The notes beneath the pieces were generated by a model. It was not told the DNA's origin, ran no database searches, and saw nothing but the letters and a program-made list of their open reading frames with translations. Position numbers and translations under genes: made by a program. Below are positions 28,533 to 37,265 of a DNA stretch of 64,000 nucleotides, in pieces. Source of the DNA: Streptomyces rhizosphaerihabitans (GTDB lineage: Bacteria; Actinomycetota; Actinomycetes; Streptomycetales; Streptomycetaceae); contig NZ_JAODTZ010000036.1 in the NCBI RefSeq assembly GCF_025399795.1, positions 1 to 64,000 of the forward strand, in the 5' to 3' direction. Each line of letters begins with the position of its first letter. Within the stretch, counting starts at the first letter, position 1.

Positions 28533-29273
28533 GTGGGGGAGGGGCTTGTGGGCAAGGGAGCGTCAGGGGAGGCCGGACAGTGGTGGTCCGGGCAGCGCGG
28601 CAGGGGTGTCCTGGCGGCGGCTCTGGTCGTCCTGGCGACGGTGTCGCTCGGCGGCTGCGGTACGGAGCGGGTGACCACGGGGGCGACCGGCGGTACCACG
28701 ACGCATGAGGGATCCGGAAGCACGCCCGGGACCGGAAGCACGCCCGGGACCGCAAGCACGCCCGGGTCCGGAACCACGCCCAAGACCGGAACCACGCCGG
28801 GGGCCGAAACCACTCCTAGTTCACCCGTGGGGTCTCCCTACGTGGAACCGGGAGCCGGCGACGGCGCCCCTCACTACCGCGAGAACAACGGCTTCCGGAT
28901 CGCGGGTCAGATGTCCGCAGCGAGCGCCAAGGACGCCCAGCACGAGGCCGCTCGCATCGAACCGGTGCTCAAGCGGCTGTGGCAGCAGAAGACGTGGGAT
29001 CCGAAGTCGGTCCGCGCCGCGATGCTGAAGCTCGGCTACCAGGAGGAGCGTTTCGACGCCAAGTGGAACCTGATCGGCGGGACACTGCAGGTCAAGCCGA
29101 TGGACTCCCGTTTCGAGAACGGCAGGGAGGTCACTCCCGAGGGTGCACGGGTGGGCCTGCGTGTCCATGACGACGCCTGTGTCACGGCGTTCGTGCAGAA
29201 GACCAACTATCAGGTCTCCACCAACGGCCCCTACCCGGAAGCGGGTTGCTTCGAGCCGCAGGCCGGTCACTGA
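28533..29273 (+). CDS. Putative lipoprotein with Thr/Pro repeat linker
   Basis: A 246-residue exported lipoprotein. The hydrophobic segment GVLAAALVVLATVSLGGCGT ends in an L-G-G-C lipobox (Cys about 42). Residues 60-95 are a low-complexity linker of five GSTPGT-like hexads. The C-terminal domain (about 105-246) is globular with two late Cys and has no family I can name. The start could be GTG 28533 or GTG 28548. It probably sits on the outer membrane face, with the linker spacing the domain from the lipid anchor. Confidence 0.72.
   Translation: MGEGLVGKGASGEAGQWWSGQRGRGVLAAALVVLATVSLGGCGTERVTTGATGGTTTHEGSGSTPGTGSTPGTASTPGSGTTPKTGTTPGAETTPSSPVGSPYVEPGAGDGAPHYRENNGFRIAGQMSAASAKDAQHEAARIEPVLKRLWQQKTWDPKSVRAAMLKLGYQEERFDAKWNLIGGTLQVKPMDSRFENGREVTPEGARVGLRVHDDACVTAFVQKTNYQVSTNGPYPEAGCFEPQAGH
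28715..28804 (+). repeat. Five tandem 18-bp units inside the lipoprotein gene
   Basis: Units of 18 bases, the first two identical (CGGAAGCACGCCCGGGAC), then three with a few substitutions, encode the hexapeptide repeat GSTPGT. Being a multiple of three, the repeat can expand or shrink in frame and so change the length of the extracellular linker. Confidence 0.8.
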
Positions 29274-29282
29274 GAGCCGACG

Positions 29283-29302
29283 GCCGAGCGCTCTCGCTCG
29301 GC
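29283..29302. terminator. Bidirectional terminator hairpin
   Basis: GCCGAGCG (29283-29290) pairs perfectly with CGCTCGGC (29295-29302) across a CTCT loop. It lies in the 35-base gap between the convergent lipoprotein and 2H phosphoesterase genes and can serve both. Confidence 0.6.
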
Positions 29303-29308
29303 GCGGTG

Positions 29309-29845
29309 TCAGCGGAGCGCGAACGACGCCCGCTGCTGCCACTGTGATCCGTCATGGACGAAGAGATCGACCGACGACACGCGGGCAATGACGGGAAGCC
29401 GGCCGTGAAGGTCGGCTTCGGCCACGTCCAGGACGGCATCGTCTTGCGCCTGGGCGATGGTCAGATGCGGGACGATGTCATCGAACTGCCCGCCGTACGG
29501 CGGGGTTTCGGGCCAACGCTGCACGATGGCCTCGGTGAGCCGGCGAAATGACGCGTCCGGTTCAGGGGCGAGATAGAGAGTCCCGGGGAAACGACCGAAG
29601 TGCTCGAACCGGGCCTCGAAGGGCTGATGACATCCGATCACACCATCGATGGCGGCCAAGGTGCCGCTGTCGATGCGGGTCTCGTCGAGAAAGGGGAAGA
29701 GCACGGTGACATGCGCCGGGACACCCGCCACGGCGGACGGGTCCAGCCGCTCCCGCCACGCCCGTACAACAGGTTCCAGTTCAGGGACCCTCACGACCAG
29801 TCCGGACTGCCCTGCCTGAGATTCGCTGGAGTCGTCACCTGCCAT
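29309..29845 (-). CDS. 2'-5' RNA ligase-family (2H phosphoesterase) protein
   Basis: A 178-residue protein with the two H-x-T signature motifs of the 2H superfamily, HVTVLFPF (about residue 45) and HLTIAQ (about residue 127), at the usual spacing. 2H enzymes open or close 2',3'-cyclic phosphates or 2'-5' bonds of RNA and nucleotides; the cellular role of bacterial members like this is not settled. ATG 29845 is the only credible start. Confidence 0.87.
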   Translation of the reverse strand: MAGDDSSESQAGQSGLVVRVPELEPVVRAWRERLDPSAVAGVPAHVTVLFPFLDETRIDSGTLAAIDGVIGCHQPFEARFEHFGRFPGTLYLAPEPDASFRRLTEAIVQRWPETPPYGGQFDDIVPHLTIAQAQDDAVLDVAEADLHGRLPVIARVSSVDLFVHDGSQWQQRASFALR

Positions 29846-29977
29846 CGCACATGTCTATCAGTTCTGTCAGCGAGTCAGCGAGTACAGAAGGCCGCGATCG
29901 ATTGCTGAAGACGGGCTTTACGGGGTTCCGTCCGATCGTCTGGATCGCTTGCCCTCTCGAGGTGCGCACTTCACGCG

Positions 29978-30583
29978 TCACGGTCGCAGGCCCGCCTGCC
30001 TGAGTGTCACCTTGGACAGATCGGCGATGACCTGCTGGTCTCCGCGCCGCCAGGCATCGGCGAGGCCACCCGGCGGGGCGGAGACCGCGGCGAGATCGCG
30101 CTGCGGTCCGGTCAGCGCGCGCAGCGCGAGCAGGTCCGCGCCTCCAGGGGCGTCGAGGAGACGCCGGGTGGTGGCGCTGCGCCGGATCCAGTGGAGGCGC
30201 GGCGGCAGCCACAACAGCAGTACGAAGGCCACCGAGAGGACGATCAGGGCGACTGCGGCCAGCGTGGCCACGCGGCCCACCAGATCCTCCAGGGACTGTC
30301 CGGCGTCGGAAAGACCGGTGGCGGCATCGGCGGCGGACAGGAGCGGCTTCTTCAGAGAACCTCCGACGAACGGCACCTTCGAAGCCGCGTCGCCGGCGTC
30401 ACCGAGACCGCCGGCGAGGCTGTCGCCCGCGCTCTGGGCCTTCCTGCCCGGCTCGGCCAGCAGCAGGATCGCGTCGCGGACGGCCAGGGCGAACCAGACA
30501 GCGGCCGCGATCAGGACCACGGCGATCAGGTCGGCCAGCACCTGACGGCTCCGACGCGCTGGGGTCTGGGCGTAAAGGCGCAT
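29978..30583 (-). CDS. Membrane protein, hypothetical
   Basis: A 201-residue protein with a short basic N-terminus (MRLYAQTPARRSRQVLADL) and two membrane segments (about 16-38, LIAVVLIAAAVWFALAV, and about 95-120, ATLAAVALIVLSVAFVLLLW). A soluble helical loop of about 55 residues lies between them, and a basic C-terminal tail carries RSATTRRLLDAPGGADLLAL. An AGGAG box precedes ATG 30583. This layout is common in Streptomyces transmembrane proteins of unknown role. About 370 bases without a gene separate it from the next gene. Confidence 0.75.
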   Translation of the reverse strand: MRLYAQTPARRSRQVLADLIAVVLIAAAVWFALAVRDAILLLAEPGRKAQSAGDSLAGGLGDAGDAASKVPFVGGSLKKPLLSAADAATGLSDAGQSLEDLVGRVATLAAVALIVLSVAFVLLLWLPPRLHWIRRSATTRRLLDAPGGADLLALRALTGPQRDLAAVSAPPGGLADAWRRGDQQVIADLSKVTLRQAGLRP

Positions 30584-30951
30584 GGGCGTTCTCCTGTTCC
30601 GGCGATGCCGTAGACCGGACCGGCCCAGCCACGTGAGGTGCGGTGGTCGTGATGCCGAGGCTCGGCCGGTCGCGTGCGTACGTGGGAGTGGAAGAGGGTC
30701 TCGAGGCGCGGGTGTCCACGGCCCGTGAGCTGAGTCGAAGTGGTCCGAGTGGTGTGTCGTGCCGGCTGCCGATGGGTTGTCACGGGGGTGGGTCGGAACA
30801 GTTCTTCGGGGCATGGTGACATTCCGTCAGAGCGACTACCCGTCTTTCGCGAAGTTGTGCATGGCGCCGGACGCGGGGCAGACGCCCCTGGCCGTAGTGG
30901 CCGACATTCCGGCCATGGTGTGCCGCTCCCGTCCGTGACGTCCGGCTCCCG
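30584..30951. other. Intergenic stretch, nothing recognised
   Basis: About 370 bases upstream of the membrane-protein gene and downstream of the nitronate monooxygenase gene, both leftward. Open frames are Arg/Pro/His-rich shadows. It must contain the membrane-protein promoter, but none is obvious. Confidence 0.35.
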
Positions 30952-31923
30952 TCAGTGACGTCCCGCTCGGGCCAGGGCATGGCCGGCCTCCGAGGCAAGG
31001 GTGGCGACAAGCTCGGCTGCGGGTGGCAGGTCGGTGACGAGGTCGATGCCCTCGCCCGCCCAGACCGGCGACGCGGGCACATCACCGCGTGCCACATCAG
31101 CCTCATATGCCTGGCGGGTTGCCGCGGGGTCCGCCGCGAGCTCTGCTTCCCGGCCCCTCCATCGGTCGAGGTACGGGTGGTCCAGCGTGCGGGCCGAGTA
31201 CGTCGACGGCCATCGCGAGTTTCGGGCGATGTCGAGGATGCGGTTGCGTTCCGTGTCCTGCCCGCGTCCCTCGACGAGCGCCTTGGCGGTCGAGGGGTCG
31301 ATGAGTGCCTCGGCCGTCGCCTGGAAGCGGGTGCCGATGAGCGCCCCGGCGGCGCCCAGGGCCAGGACGGCGGCCACGCCCCGTCCGTCGGCGATCCCAC
31401 CGGCCGCCAGTACCGGCACTGTCTCGGCCAGGTCCACCACGACCGGTACGAAGGGGAGCGTGGATCGCCCGTGCCGGGCGCCGTGTCCACCGCTCTCCGT
31501 GCCCTGCGCCACGATGACGTCGGCGCCCAGGGCCACCGCCTGCTCGGCTTCCTCCAGATCGGTGACCTGGATGATCACCGCCGCACCGGCGTCACGGACC
31601 CGTTCGACGTACGGGCTCGGATCCCCGAAGGAGAACATCACAGCTCTGGGGCTGTGCTCCAGAGCCTGTTCGACCACGTCCATATTGGTCGCCCAGGCTT
31701 GGAACCCGACGCCCCACGGCTTTCCGGCACCCGCCACGATCGGCAGCTCGCGTGCCAGCCAATCCGGGTCGCCGCCTCCGGCGCCCACCAGGCCGAGCCC
31801 GCCCCCGCACGAGACGGCGGCCGCCAGTTCGCCGCCGGCCGATCCGCCCATCGGAGCCAAGGCGATCGGATGCTGGACACCGAACAACTTCGTGAACGCC
31901 GTCGACAAAGTCATGACTGCCAT
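30952..31923 (-). CDS. Nitronate monooxygenase / 2-nitropropane dioxygenase-family flavoprotein
   Basis: A 323-residue FMN TIM-barrel oxidoreductase. Family marks: PIALAPMGGSAGGELAAAVS near the start, VIVAQGTESGGHGARHG (FMN phosphate and catalytic His region) and VLAAGGIADGRGVAAVLALG, GALIGTRF. Such enzymes oxidise nitronates such as propionate-3-nitronate. Start is ATG 31923 (AGGGC box), with a second ATG three codons later. Downstream comes the membrane-protein gene; upstream lies a decayed SDR. Confidence 0.88.
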   Translation of the reverse strand: MAVMTLSTAFTKLFGVQHPIALAPMGGSAGGELAAAVSCGGGLGLVGAGGGDPDWLARELPIVAGAGKPWGVGFQAWATNMDVVEQALEHSPRAVMFSFGDPSPYVERVRDAGAAVIIQVTDLEEAEQAVALGADVIVAQGTESGGHGARHGRSTLPFVPVVVDLAETVPVLAAGGIADGRGVAAVLALGAAGALIGTRFQATAEALIDPSTAKALVEGRGQDTERNRILDIARNSRWPSTYSARTLDHPYLDRWRGREAELAADPAATRQAYEADVARGDVPASPVWAGEGIDLVTDLPPAAELVATLASEAGHALARAGRH

Positions 31924-32067
31924 CGTCGCCCTACTCGGTACACGAGGGGAAGACGGCGCAGCGCCCCCGGAGCGTGGCCGCGCGGAGGCGTGGTCATCGG
32001 CGCGCATGGTGAACGTGAAGTCCTCGGCCGGCCGGCTGTCGGTCGCCCCGATGCGGACGGCGCCGCT

Positions 32068-32263
32068 TCATCCCTCCGCCCCGTCCCGCAGCGCGTCCGA
32101 CACGGGCACGACACCGCCGTGCGCGGTCAGGCCGTCGTCCACGGGGATCTCCGCAGCGGTGATGAAGGACGACTCGTCCGACAGCAGGAAGGCGCCCCCG
32201 GGAGCGATCCCTGGCGACCGTTCCGGTTCGGCCCAGCGGGATCTCGCGGATGTCCGCCGGCAT
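32068..32263 (-). pseudogene. SDR oxidoreductase C-terminal remnant, frameshifted
   Basis: Leftward from 32263 one frame reads MPADIREIPLGRTGT, then a second frame reads GAFLLSDESSFITAAEIPVD and ends DGLTAHGGVVPVSDALRDGAEG. Together they are the C-terminal 60 residues of a short-chain dehydrogenase (PLGRxGTPxEIA, then FLLSDESSFITGxEIPVDGG), broken by at least one indel. DGG has become DDG and ITG has become ITA. The N-terminal three quarters are gone. Confidence 0.75.
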
Positions 32264-32280
32264 GGTGCAGGGTGGAGGTC

Positions 32281-33072
32281 ATGCTTGCCGATCATCAGGA
32301 GTACGAGGTAGTGGTCACGGCCGTGACTCCAGCCGGGACCGCCGTCCACGTGGACGGGCACGACGGTTTCATCGACCAGGCGAAGCACCCCTCATGGTGG
32401 TCGGACAGGCCTCGTCCCGTGGTCGGCGACCGAATGCCCGCGGTGGTGCTGGACTCCTCCAGGACCCCACCACGCTTGAGCGCCCTGCCGGGCGACATGC
32501 GGGCCGCCCGGAGTCTGCGTCACACCGAACCGCTCTCGCGTATCTGTCCGCCCCCTGGAGACGGCCGAACCGTGGAGTGGGCCGCCGTGGAGGAGGAGTT
32601 GGGCGTCGAGCTGCCTGCCGACTACAAGCGGCTCGTTCGGATGTACGGGGGAGGGGTGTTCGCGGGAGTGCTCTGGCTGCTGGAACCGGGCTGTCCGGAT
32701 CCGATGTACGACATGCTCACCCAGACCGCGGAATGCGAGGAGATCCTCGCCGAACTCTGGGAATCCGGTGAGGACAAGCCGTCAGAACTCCACGAGGGCA
32801 ACGTCGGACTGGTGCCCTGGGGGTACGCGGAAGGCGGAGGACACTACCTCTACTGGCTGGTCCGGCCCGGCGTCGAGCCCGAGGAATGGAGCGTCATCCT
32901 CAATGAGGGACGCGGCCCCCTCTGGGAGACGTATCCGATGTCGTGCAGCCAGTTCCTCCTCGAAGTGGTTGCGGGCACGACGACGTCGTTCTACTTCACC
33001 GACCTGGACGACATCGTCGCGCCGGACGACAGGAACCGCTTCGAGCCCAACTCGCGGATCCTCGGCCAGTAG
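32281..33072 (+). CDS. SMI1/KNR4-family protein with N-terminal S1-like segment
   Basis: About 263 residues. The first 65 (EVVVTAVTPAGTAVHVDGHD, then GFIDQAKHP) look like an S1/OB-type fold. Residues about 100-260 are an SMI1/KNR4 (SUKH) domain with VEEELGVELPADYKRLVRMY and the later NVGLVPWGYAEGGGHYLYWL. SUKH proteins are typical immunity proteins against contact-dependent and polymorphic toxins, but many stand alone in Streptomyces, as this one does; no toxin gene is adjacent. ATG 32281 has GGAGG very close; GTG 32272 is an alternative start. Confidence 0.82.
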   Translation: MLADHQEYEVVVTAVTPAGTAVHVDGHDGFIDQAKHPSWWSDRPRPVVGDRMPAVVLDSSRTPPRLSALPGDMRAARSLRHTEPLSRICPPPGDGRTVEWAAVEEELGVELPADYKRLVRMYGGGVFAGVLWLLEPGCPDPMYDMLTQTAECEEILAELWESGEDKPSELHEGNVGLVPWGYAEGGGHYLYWLVRPGVEPEEWSVILNEGRGPLWETYPMSCSQFLLEVVAGTTTSFYFTDLDDIVAPDDRNRFEPNSRILGQ

Positions 33073-33246
33073 TCGAGCAACTCGCTTGACTGGTGGGGCT
33101 GTTCGCTGCGCCGGAGCTGACCAGCGCCTGACGCCAGGCGAGTTGCGGGAACCGCTTTCGACGGATGGTGCCGGGGCTGCGCCCCGGACGCCGGCGGATT
33201 TCCGCGCTCGACGGAGTCTTTGTGCCGGGAATGACGGCCCCAGTGG

Positions 33247-33864
33247 TCAGAGGCTCATGAGCAAGTCGTCGAGCGGAGCGGGTACGCGGTCGGGGGCGAG
33301 GGCCTCGACAAGGACGCGGCCATAGTGGATCTTGCGTCCCTTCTTCGTGCCGAGGAAACGCCGCAACTGCTGGTGTGAGGTGCGGCCCCGCTGTGCGGGC
33401 TGGCGCAGGAAGGTGCGCAGGGCTCGCAGGTCGCCCTCGGCCCGGACGAGTTCCTCCACGCGTGCCACGCCCAGCGCGCGGATGAGCTCGTCCTCCAGAT
33501 CCGCCGCGCAGACGAAGAACCCCTGCTCTGCCGCACCGGCCCGCTCCAAGCCGCGGGCGTAGTAGCCACGCTCCGCCTCGTCGCACAGTCCCGTGAGACG
33601 GAGGCCCAGGCCGGGCGGCCCGAGGAGACGGGCGAAGCGCCCTACGCTCATGGCACCGCCCATCGCCAGGACGCAGACGCCTTCGGCTTCCAGGTCCCGG
33701 TCCCGGCTGCCGGCCAGTGCGTTGACCGCCGCGACATCGCTCGGCCCTTCGAGCAGAACGACCGCTCGGACGGACAGCCGCGCGGCCAGCTCGTGCGCGG
33801 GGTCGCCGGGGCCGCCGGCCGCCCACGCCGTAACCGCTCTCCGGAACGACTCCATGTCAGTCAC
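33247..33864 (-). CDS. TOPRIM-domain protein (OLD-like)
   Basis: A 205-residue protein. TOPRIM motifs: VVLLEGPSDVAAVNALA (catalytic Glu, about residues 33-49) and the later D-x-E-D stretch CAADLEDELIRALG; GVCVLAMGGAMSVGRF and LGLRLTGLCDEAE lie between. The C-terminal part GRTSHQQLRRFLGTKKGRK is shared with Streptomyces proteins annotated as ATP-dependent endonucleases, but there is no ABC-ATPase domain here. Start is GTG 33864 or ATG 33855. It may act as a nuclease or nucleotidyl-transfer partner; the role is unknown. Confidence 0.8.
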   Translation of the reverse strand: MTDMESFRRAVTAWAAGGPGDPAHELAARLSVRAVVLLEGPSDVAAVNALAGSRDRDLEAEGVCVLAMGGAMSVGRFARLLGPPGLGLRLTGLCDEAERGYYARGLERAGAAEQGFFVCAADLEDELIRALGVARVEELVRAEGDLRALRTFLRQPAQRGRTSHQQLRRFLGTKKGRKIHYGRVLVEALAPDRVPAPLDDLLMSL

Positions 33865-34536
33865 GCGACGAGTCTGATCTCTTCCCGGTCGGCACGGTAG
33901 CCAATTTTCCTCGGAACGCCGACCAGCGCTGAACAGTCGGACCAGCGTGTCGGCGAACGCGGTCCGACAAGATGGCCCCTGACGCACTGTCGGTCATGCC
34001 GCATGCCGGACGATTCCTCTGGCCGGCCCGGACAGCGGAACCCCGCCAACCGCGGCAGGGGCTTGAACCTGCCGTCGGCAGCTGGGGCGCGTCTCGGCCG
34101 GAGGTTGGGGCAGGCCTCGGCAACCGCCGAATGTCCCTCGCTGCCGCCGAAGCCGCTCTTGAACCCGGCGAGACCGCGGATTCCCGGGGTGCTCACAACT
34201 CTTCTGCACGGGGCTGTCCCGATGCGGGACGGATTCCGACCTCGTTCGCTGAATGTCTCGCGCTATCGCATTCTGTCCGCGATGGCAATCCCATGGCTCA
34301 AAAGGCTGCTTGCACGGCCGAGTTCACCTGCATATAGTTCCAACGCGCCTGATCCATAAGGATTTTGACGCCTCGACATGACATGCGACATCGCGGTGGC
34401 CGGTCCTTTCGGGACCGTTCGCCATTCGGCGATCTCGGCATTTTCCTCATGTTCCCGCCTTGAAGCGGCCTCGGCTCGGCCATCCGGCGGACAACGCCGC
34501 TCACTCTTTCCCAGCTGTTCTGGAGTACGGAAACAC
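33865..34536. other. Gap upstream of the secreted amidase
   Basis: About 670 bases with no recognised gene. The part near 34320-34380 is less GC-rich and includes TATAGT and TTGACG elements whose spacing fits no standard promoter. A GGTCC...GGACC hairpin lies near 34405. I looked for the conserved blocks of a c-di-AMP (ydaO) riboswitch, common before Streptomyces cell-wall hydrolase genes, and did not find them. Confidence 0.35.
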
Positions 34537-36471
34537 GTGAAGACGAAGAAGACAACGGTCAAGGCTTCCTGCATGCCTGTGGCACGGTATCGGCTGATGG
34601 GTCTGGCCGCCGCGAGTGTGCTCACCGCGGGAGCCTTGACCGCCGTGGTGCCGGCGACCGCACAGGCCGGGACCGCTGTGCCGTCAGGGCCGGACACGCA
34701 GCAACACGCTTTCGCGGCGGCGGCTGCCAAGTACCGTATCCCCGCCGAGGTGTTGCTCGCCGTGGCGTATCAGGAGTCGGCGTGGGACGCCCACTTGGGC
34801 CAGATGAGCACCAGCGGCGGCTACGGCCCGATGCACCTGACCGATGTCACCCCCGCGAGCCTGGCCGGCGGTCCGGCCGGGGCGGTGGGTCGAGCGGACC
34901 TTGCCGCGATGGCGAAGGACCCCAGCCTGCACACGCTGCAGGCTGCGGCGAAGCTCACCGGCCTGTCCCCTGCCCGACTGCGCGACGACCCCGCAGCCAA
35001 CATCGAGGGAGGTGCCGCGCTGCTCGCCTCCTACCAGCAGACCGTGACCGGCGGCCGGCCGTCGGACGCCGGCCAGTGGTACGGAGCGGTGGCCCGCTAC
35101 AGCGGCTCGTCGCAGAAGCGGGGCGCCACGGCGTTCGCCGACCGCGTCTACGCCACCATCAGGACCGGGGCCGCGCGCACCACCCTCGACGGCCAGCGGG
35201 TGTCGATGAGTGCTGACCGGAAAGTCCGCCTCGCGACCGGGCAGTTGAGCACGCTCTCCCTGACCGGCGTCGCGGCATCCGCGGCGACCGAGTGCCCGCC
35301 GGAGGTCTCGTGCACGTTCGTGCCGGCGGCGTCGTCCAACGGCCAGGTCTCCAACCGGCCCGACAACGGCATCAGGATCGACACCATTGTCATCCATGAC
35401 ACCGAGTCGTCGTACGAGGCCGCCATCTCGACGTTCCAGAACCCGGGCGGCGGTGCCGCACACTATGTGATGCGGTCCTCGGACGGCGCGGTGACGCAGA
35501 TGGTGCCCACCAAGGACATCGCCTTCCACGCCGGCAACTACTCGACGAACCTGCACTCCATCGGCATCGAGCACGAGGGTTACGCCGCGCACGGAGGCAC
35601 CTGGTACACCGAGGCGCAGTACGAGGCCACGGCGTCTCTGGTGCGGTATCTCTCGGACCGCTTCGGCATACCGCTGGACCGTGAGCACATCATCGGCCAC
35701 GACAATGTCGCCGGCCCCAACTCCAGCCTCGTCGCGGGCATGCACTGGGACCCGGGCACCTCCTGGGACTGGGAGCACTTCATGAACCTGCTCGGCTCCC
35801 CGGTGGCGGGAGAGCGCGGGGTCGGGCCGGTCGGCTCGGCGGTGACGATCACCCCCGGCTTCACCGAGAACCAGCAGACCGTGCAGATCTGCCCCGGCGA
35901 CGACCCCACCGGTGCGACTCCCGCCTGCACCGGTCAGCAGCAGTCCTCCAACTTCGTCTTCCTGCGCACCGCGCCCGGCGACACCGCCCCGCTCTTCGGT
36001 GACCAGGCCATTCACAAGGGCGGCGCGGGCACCGACCGGATCAGCGACTGGGGATCCACCGCGCAGGCGGGACAGCAGTTCGTGGTGGCCGACGTCAACG
36101 GCGACTGGACCGCCATCTGGTACAGCGGCGCGAAGGTCTGGTTCTACAACCCGGGCGGCGTCAACACCACTCCCGCGTACGGCGTGACGCTGGTCTCGGC
36201 CGCGGGCGCCGCGTCGGTGGCCGTCTACGGCTCCAGCTACCCCGACCGAGCGGAGTACCCCGCCGGGCTGTCCCCCTCGACGCAGGCGCCCATCAGCTAC
36301 TACACCGTCCCCGCCGGTCAGGCGTACGTCGCCACCCGGCCGCCGGCCAACACCGACGACTACTTCACGTCCGGGGCGGTCGTCACCGGTGCCAAGCAGA
36401 TGTACACCATCCAGTACAACCACCGGGTCGCGCTGGTCTACTCCGCGGATGTGACCGCGAGCGGCTCGTGA
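34537..36471 (+). CDS. Secreted bifunctional cell-wall hydrolase: transglycosylase-like plus N-acetylmuramoyl-L-alanine amidase
   Basis: A 644-residue exported enzyme. The signal peptide spans about residues 1-45 (LMGLAAASVLTAGALTAVVP, cleavage near AQAG). Residues 55-200 resemble a soluble lytic transglycosylase/lysozyme fold with catalytic-type Glu80 in VAYQESAWDAHLG. Residues 285-430 are an Amidase_2/PGRP domain: zinc His in DTIVIHDTESS, HSIGIEHEGYA, and GHDNVAGPNSS to DPG near the end. The last 200 residues are beta-rich and unassigned, possibly wall-binding. It would cut glycan strands and remove stem peptides from peptidoglycan. GTG 34537 has a GGAG box; the longer ATG 34378 reading has no signal-peptide logic. 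Confidence 0.88.
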   Translation: MKTKKTTVKASCMPVARYRLMGLAAASVLTAGALTAVVPATAQAGTAVPSGPDTQQHAFAAAAAKYRIPAEVLLAVAYQESAWDAHLGQMSTSGGYGPMHLTDVTPASLAGGPAGAVGRADLAAMAKDPSLHTLQAAAKLTGLSPARLRDDPAANIEGGAALLASYQQTVTGGRPSDAGQWYGAVARYSGSSQKRGATAFADRVYATIRTGAARTTLDGQRVSMSADRKVRLATGQLSTLSLTGVAASAATECPPEVSCTFVPAASSNGQVSNRPDNGIRIDTIVIHDTESSYEAAISTFQNPGGGAAHYVMRSSDGAVTQMVPTKDIAFHAGNYSTNLHSIGIEHEGYAAHGGTWYTEAQYEATASLVRYLSDRFGIPLDREHIIGHDNVAGPNSSLVAGMHWDPGTSWDWEHFMNLLGSPVAGERGVGPVGSAVTITPGFTENQQTVQICPGDDPTGATPACTGQQQSSNFVFLRTAPGDTAPLFGDQAIHKGGAGTDRISDWGSTAQAGQQFVVADVNGDWTAIWYSGAKVWFYNPGGVNTTPAYGVTLVSAAGAASVAVYGSSYPDRAEYPAGLSPSTQAPISYYTVPAGQAYVATRPPANTDDYFTSGAVVTGAKQMYTIQYNHRVALVYSADVTASGS

Positions 36472-37265
36472 CCACGGGATCCAGCTCAGCGCGCTGACCC
36501 GCCGATTGAGCCTCGAAAGAACGTAAGGGGCCTCCGCCTCCGGGCGGATTCGAGGGGCCGTCGCCACACGTGACCGCGTTGAGCGAACCGCGAACCGCGA
36601 ACCGCGGGCCGTGGGCAGTTTTACGCATGCGCTCGGCCGGGTTTCCGGCCGAGCGCATGCGCGACGGCAAGTCCGCGTCAGCCTGTGCCGCCCAGGCTGC
36701 ATACGGGAACCACACATGCAGGGGGCGGAGGCCAAGGGTTTCACGATCGGGGACAAGCTCGGTGCCGCCACCCCGGCGTTGATATTCGCCGCAGCCCATT
36801 TCCATCGGGCTTTGGGCGGCGACAACGCGGTGCCGGCCCTTGATGCTGCGGAACCTTTGCTTCATCGCGGGTGGGCCGTCCTTCGGGATGTACCCGCTGA
36901 AAGTCGGTGGCCGCGGGCCGTCACCCTTGTTCCAGGCCGACTTGTAGGGCGGGGGCCGGAGGAAGGAAGTCGGACGTGCGGTGGCGGGGCGCGCGCGGGC
37001 AGCTGAGAGAAGCCGGTTCCGGAAGCGCGGAACGCTCGGCGCCGGAACCAGGAGCACATTCGGCCGGTGAGCCCCAAGGCCTCAAGTACGGCTTACCTGC
37101 CGCGTTGTTCGAGTTGTTGAGCCGGGGGCGAACGGCGAGGGCTACTGCGCGGTGGCGCAAGAAGCGCCAAGTTCGTTCTGTGTACGCCGATGCAAGCGTG
37201 AGTATGCTCGCGGAGTTGTCCGTCAGGGAGCGGCGGAATGGTGGCGGGTGTGGGGGGTTCATTCA
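36472..37265. other. Long intergenic region with repeats
   Basis: Nearly 800 bases between the amidase and the PP2C operon. It contains three GCGAACC direct repeats (about 36578-36605) and a perfect 17-bp hairpin (listed separately), then GC-rich sequence without a recognised gene. The PP2C promoter must lie in the last 150 bases; no clear boxes were seen. Confidence 0.4.
36624..36661. terminator. Perfect 17-bp hairpin
   Basis: CGCATGCGCTCGGCCGG (36624-36640) pairs perfectly with its complement (36645-36661) across a GTTT loop. It is 150 bases after the amidase stop. No U-tract follows. A factor-assisted terminator or RNA-stabilising structure is likely. Confidence 0.6.

Noticed and set aside
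32281..33072. SMI1 protein as immunity partner of a toxin system
   Set aside because: No toxin, WXG100 or secretion gene lies next to it; the family also occurs as orphans in Streptomyces.
34380..34536. Possible c-di-AMP (ydaO) riboswitch before the cell-wall hydrolase
   Set aside because: Expected from gene type, but the conserved riboswitch blocks could not be found; only one small hairpin is present.
36624..36661. Integron attC site
   Set aside because: The hairpin is a perfect palindrome without the unpaired bases and conserved core sites of attC, and no integrase or cassette is nearby.
34684..36825. A 713-codon minus-strand open frame opposite the secreted amidase
   Set aside because: Shadow of a gene with a clear signal peptide and catalytic motifs; no protein family character of its own.
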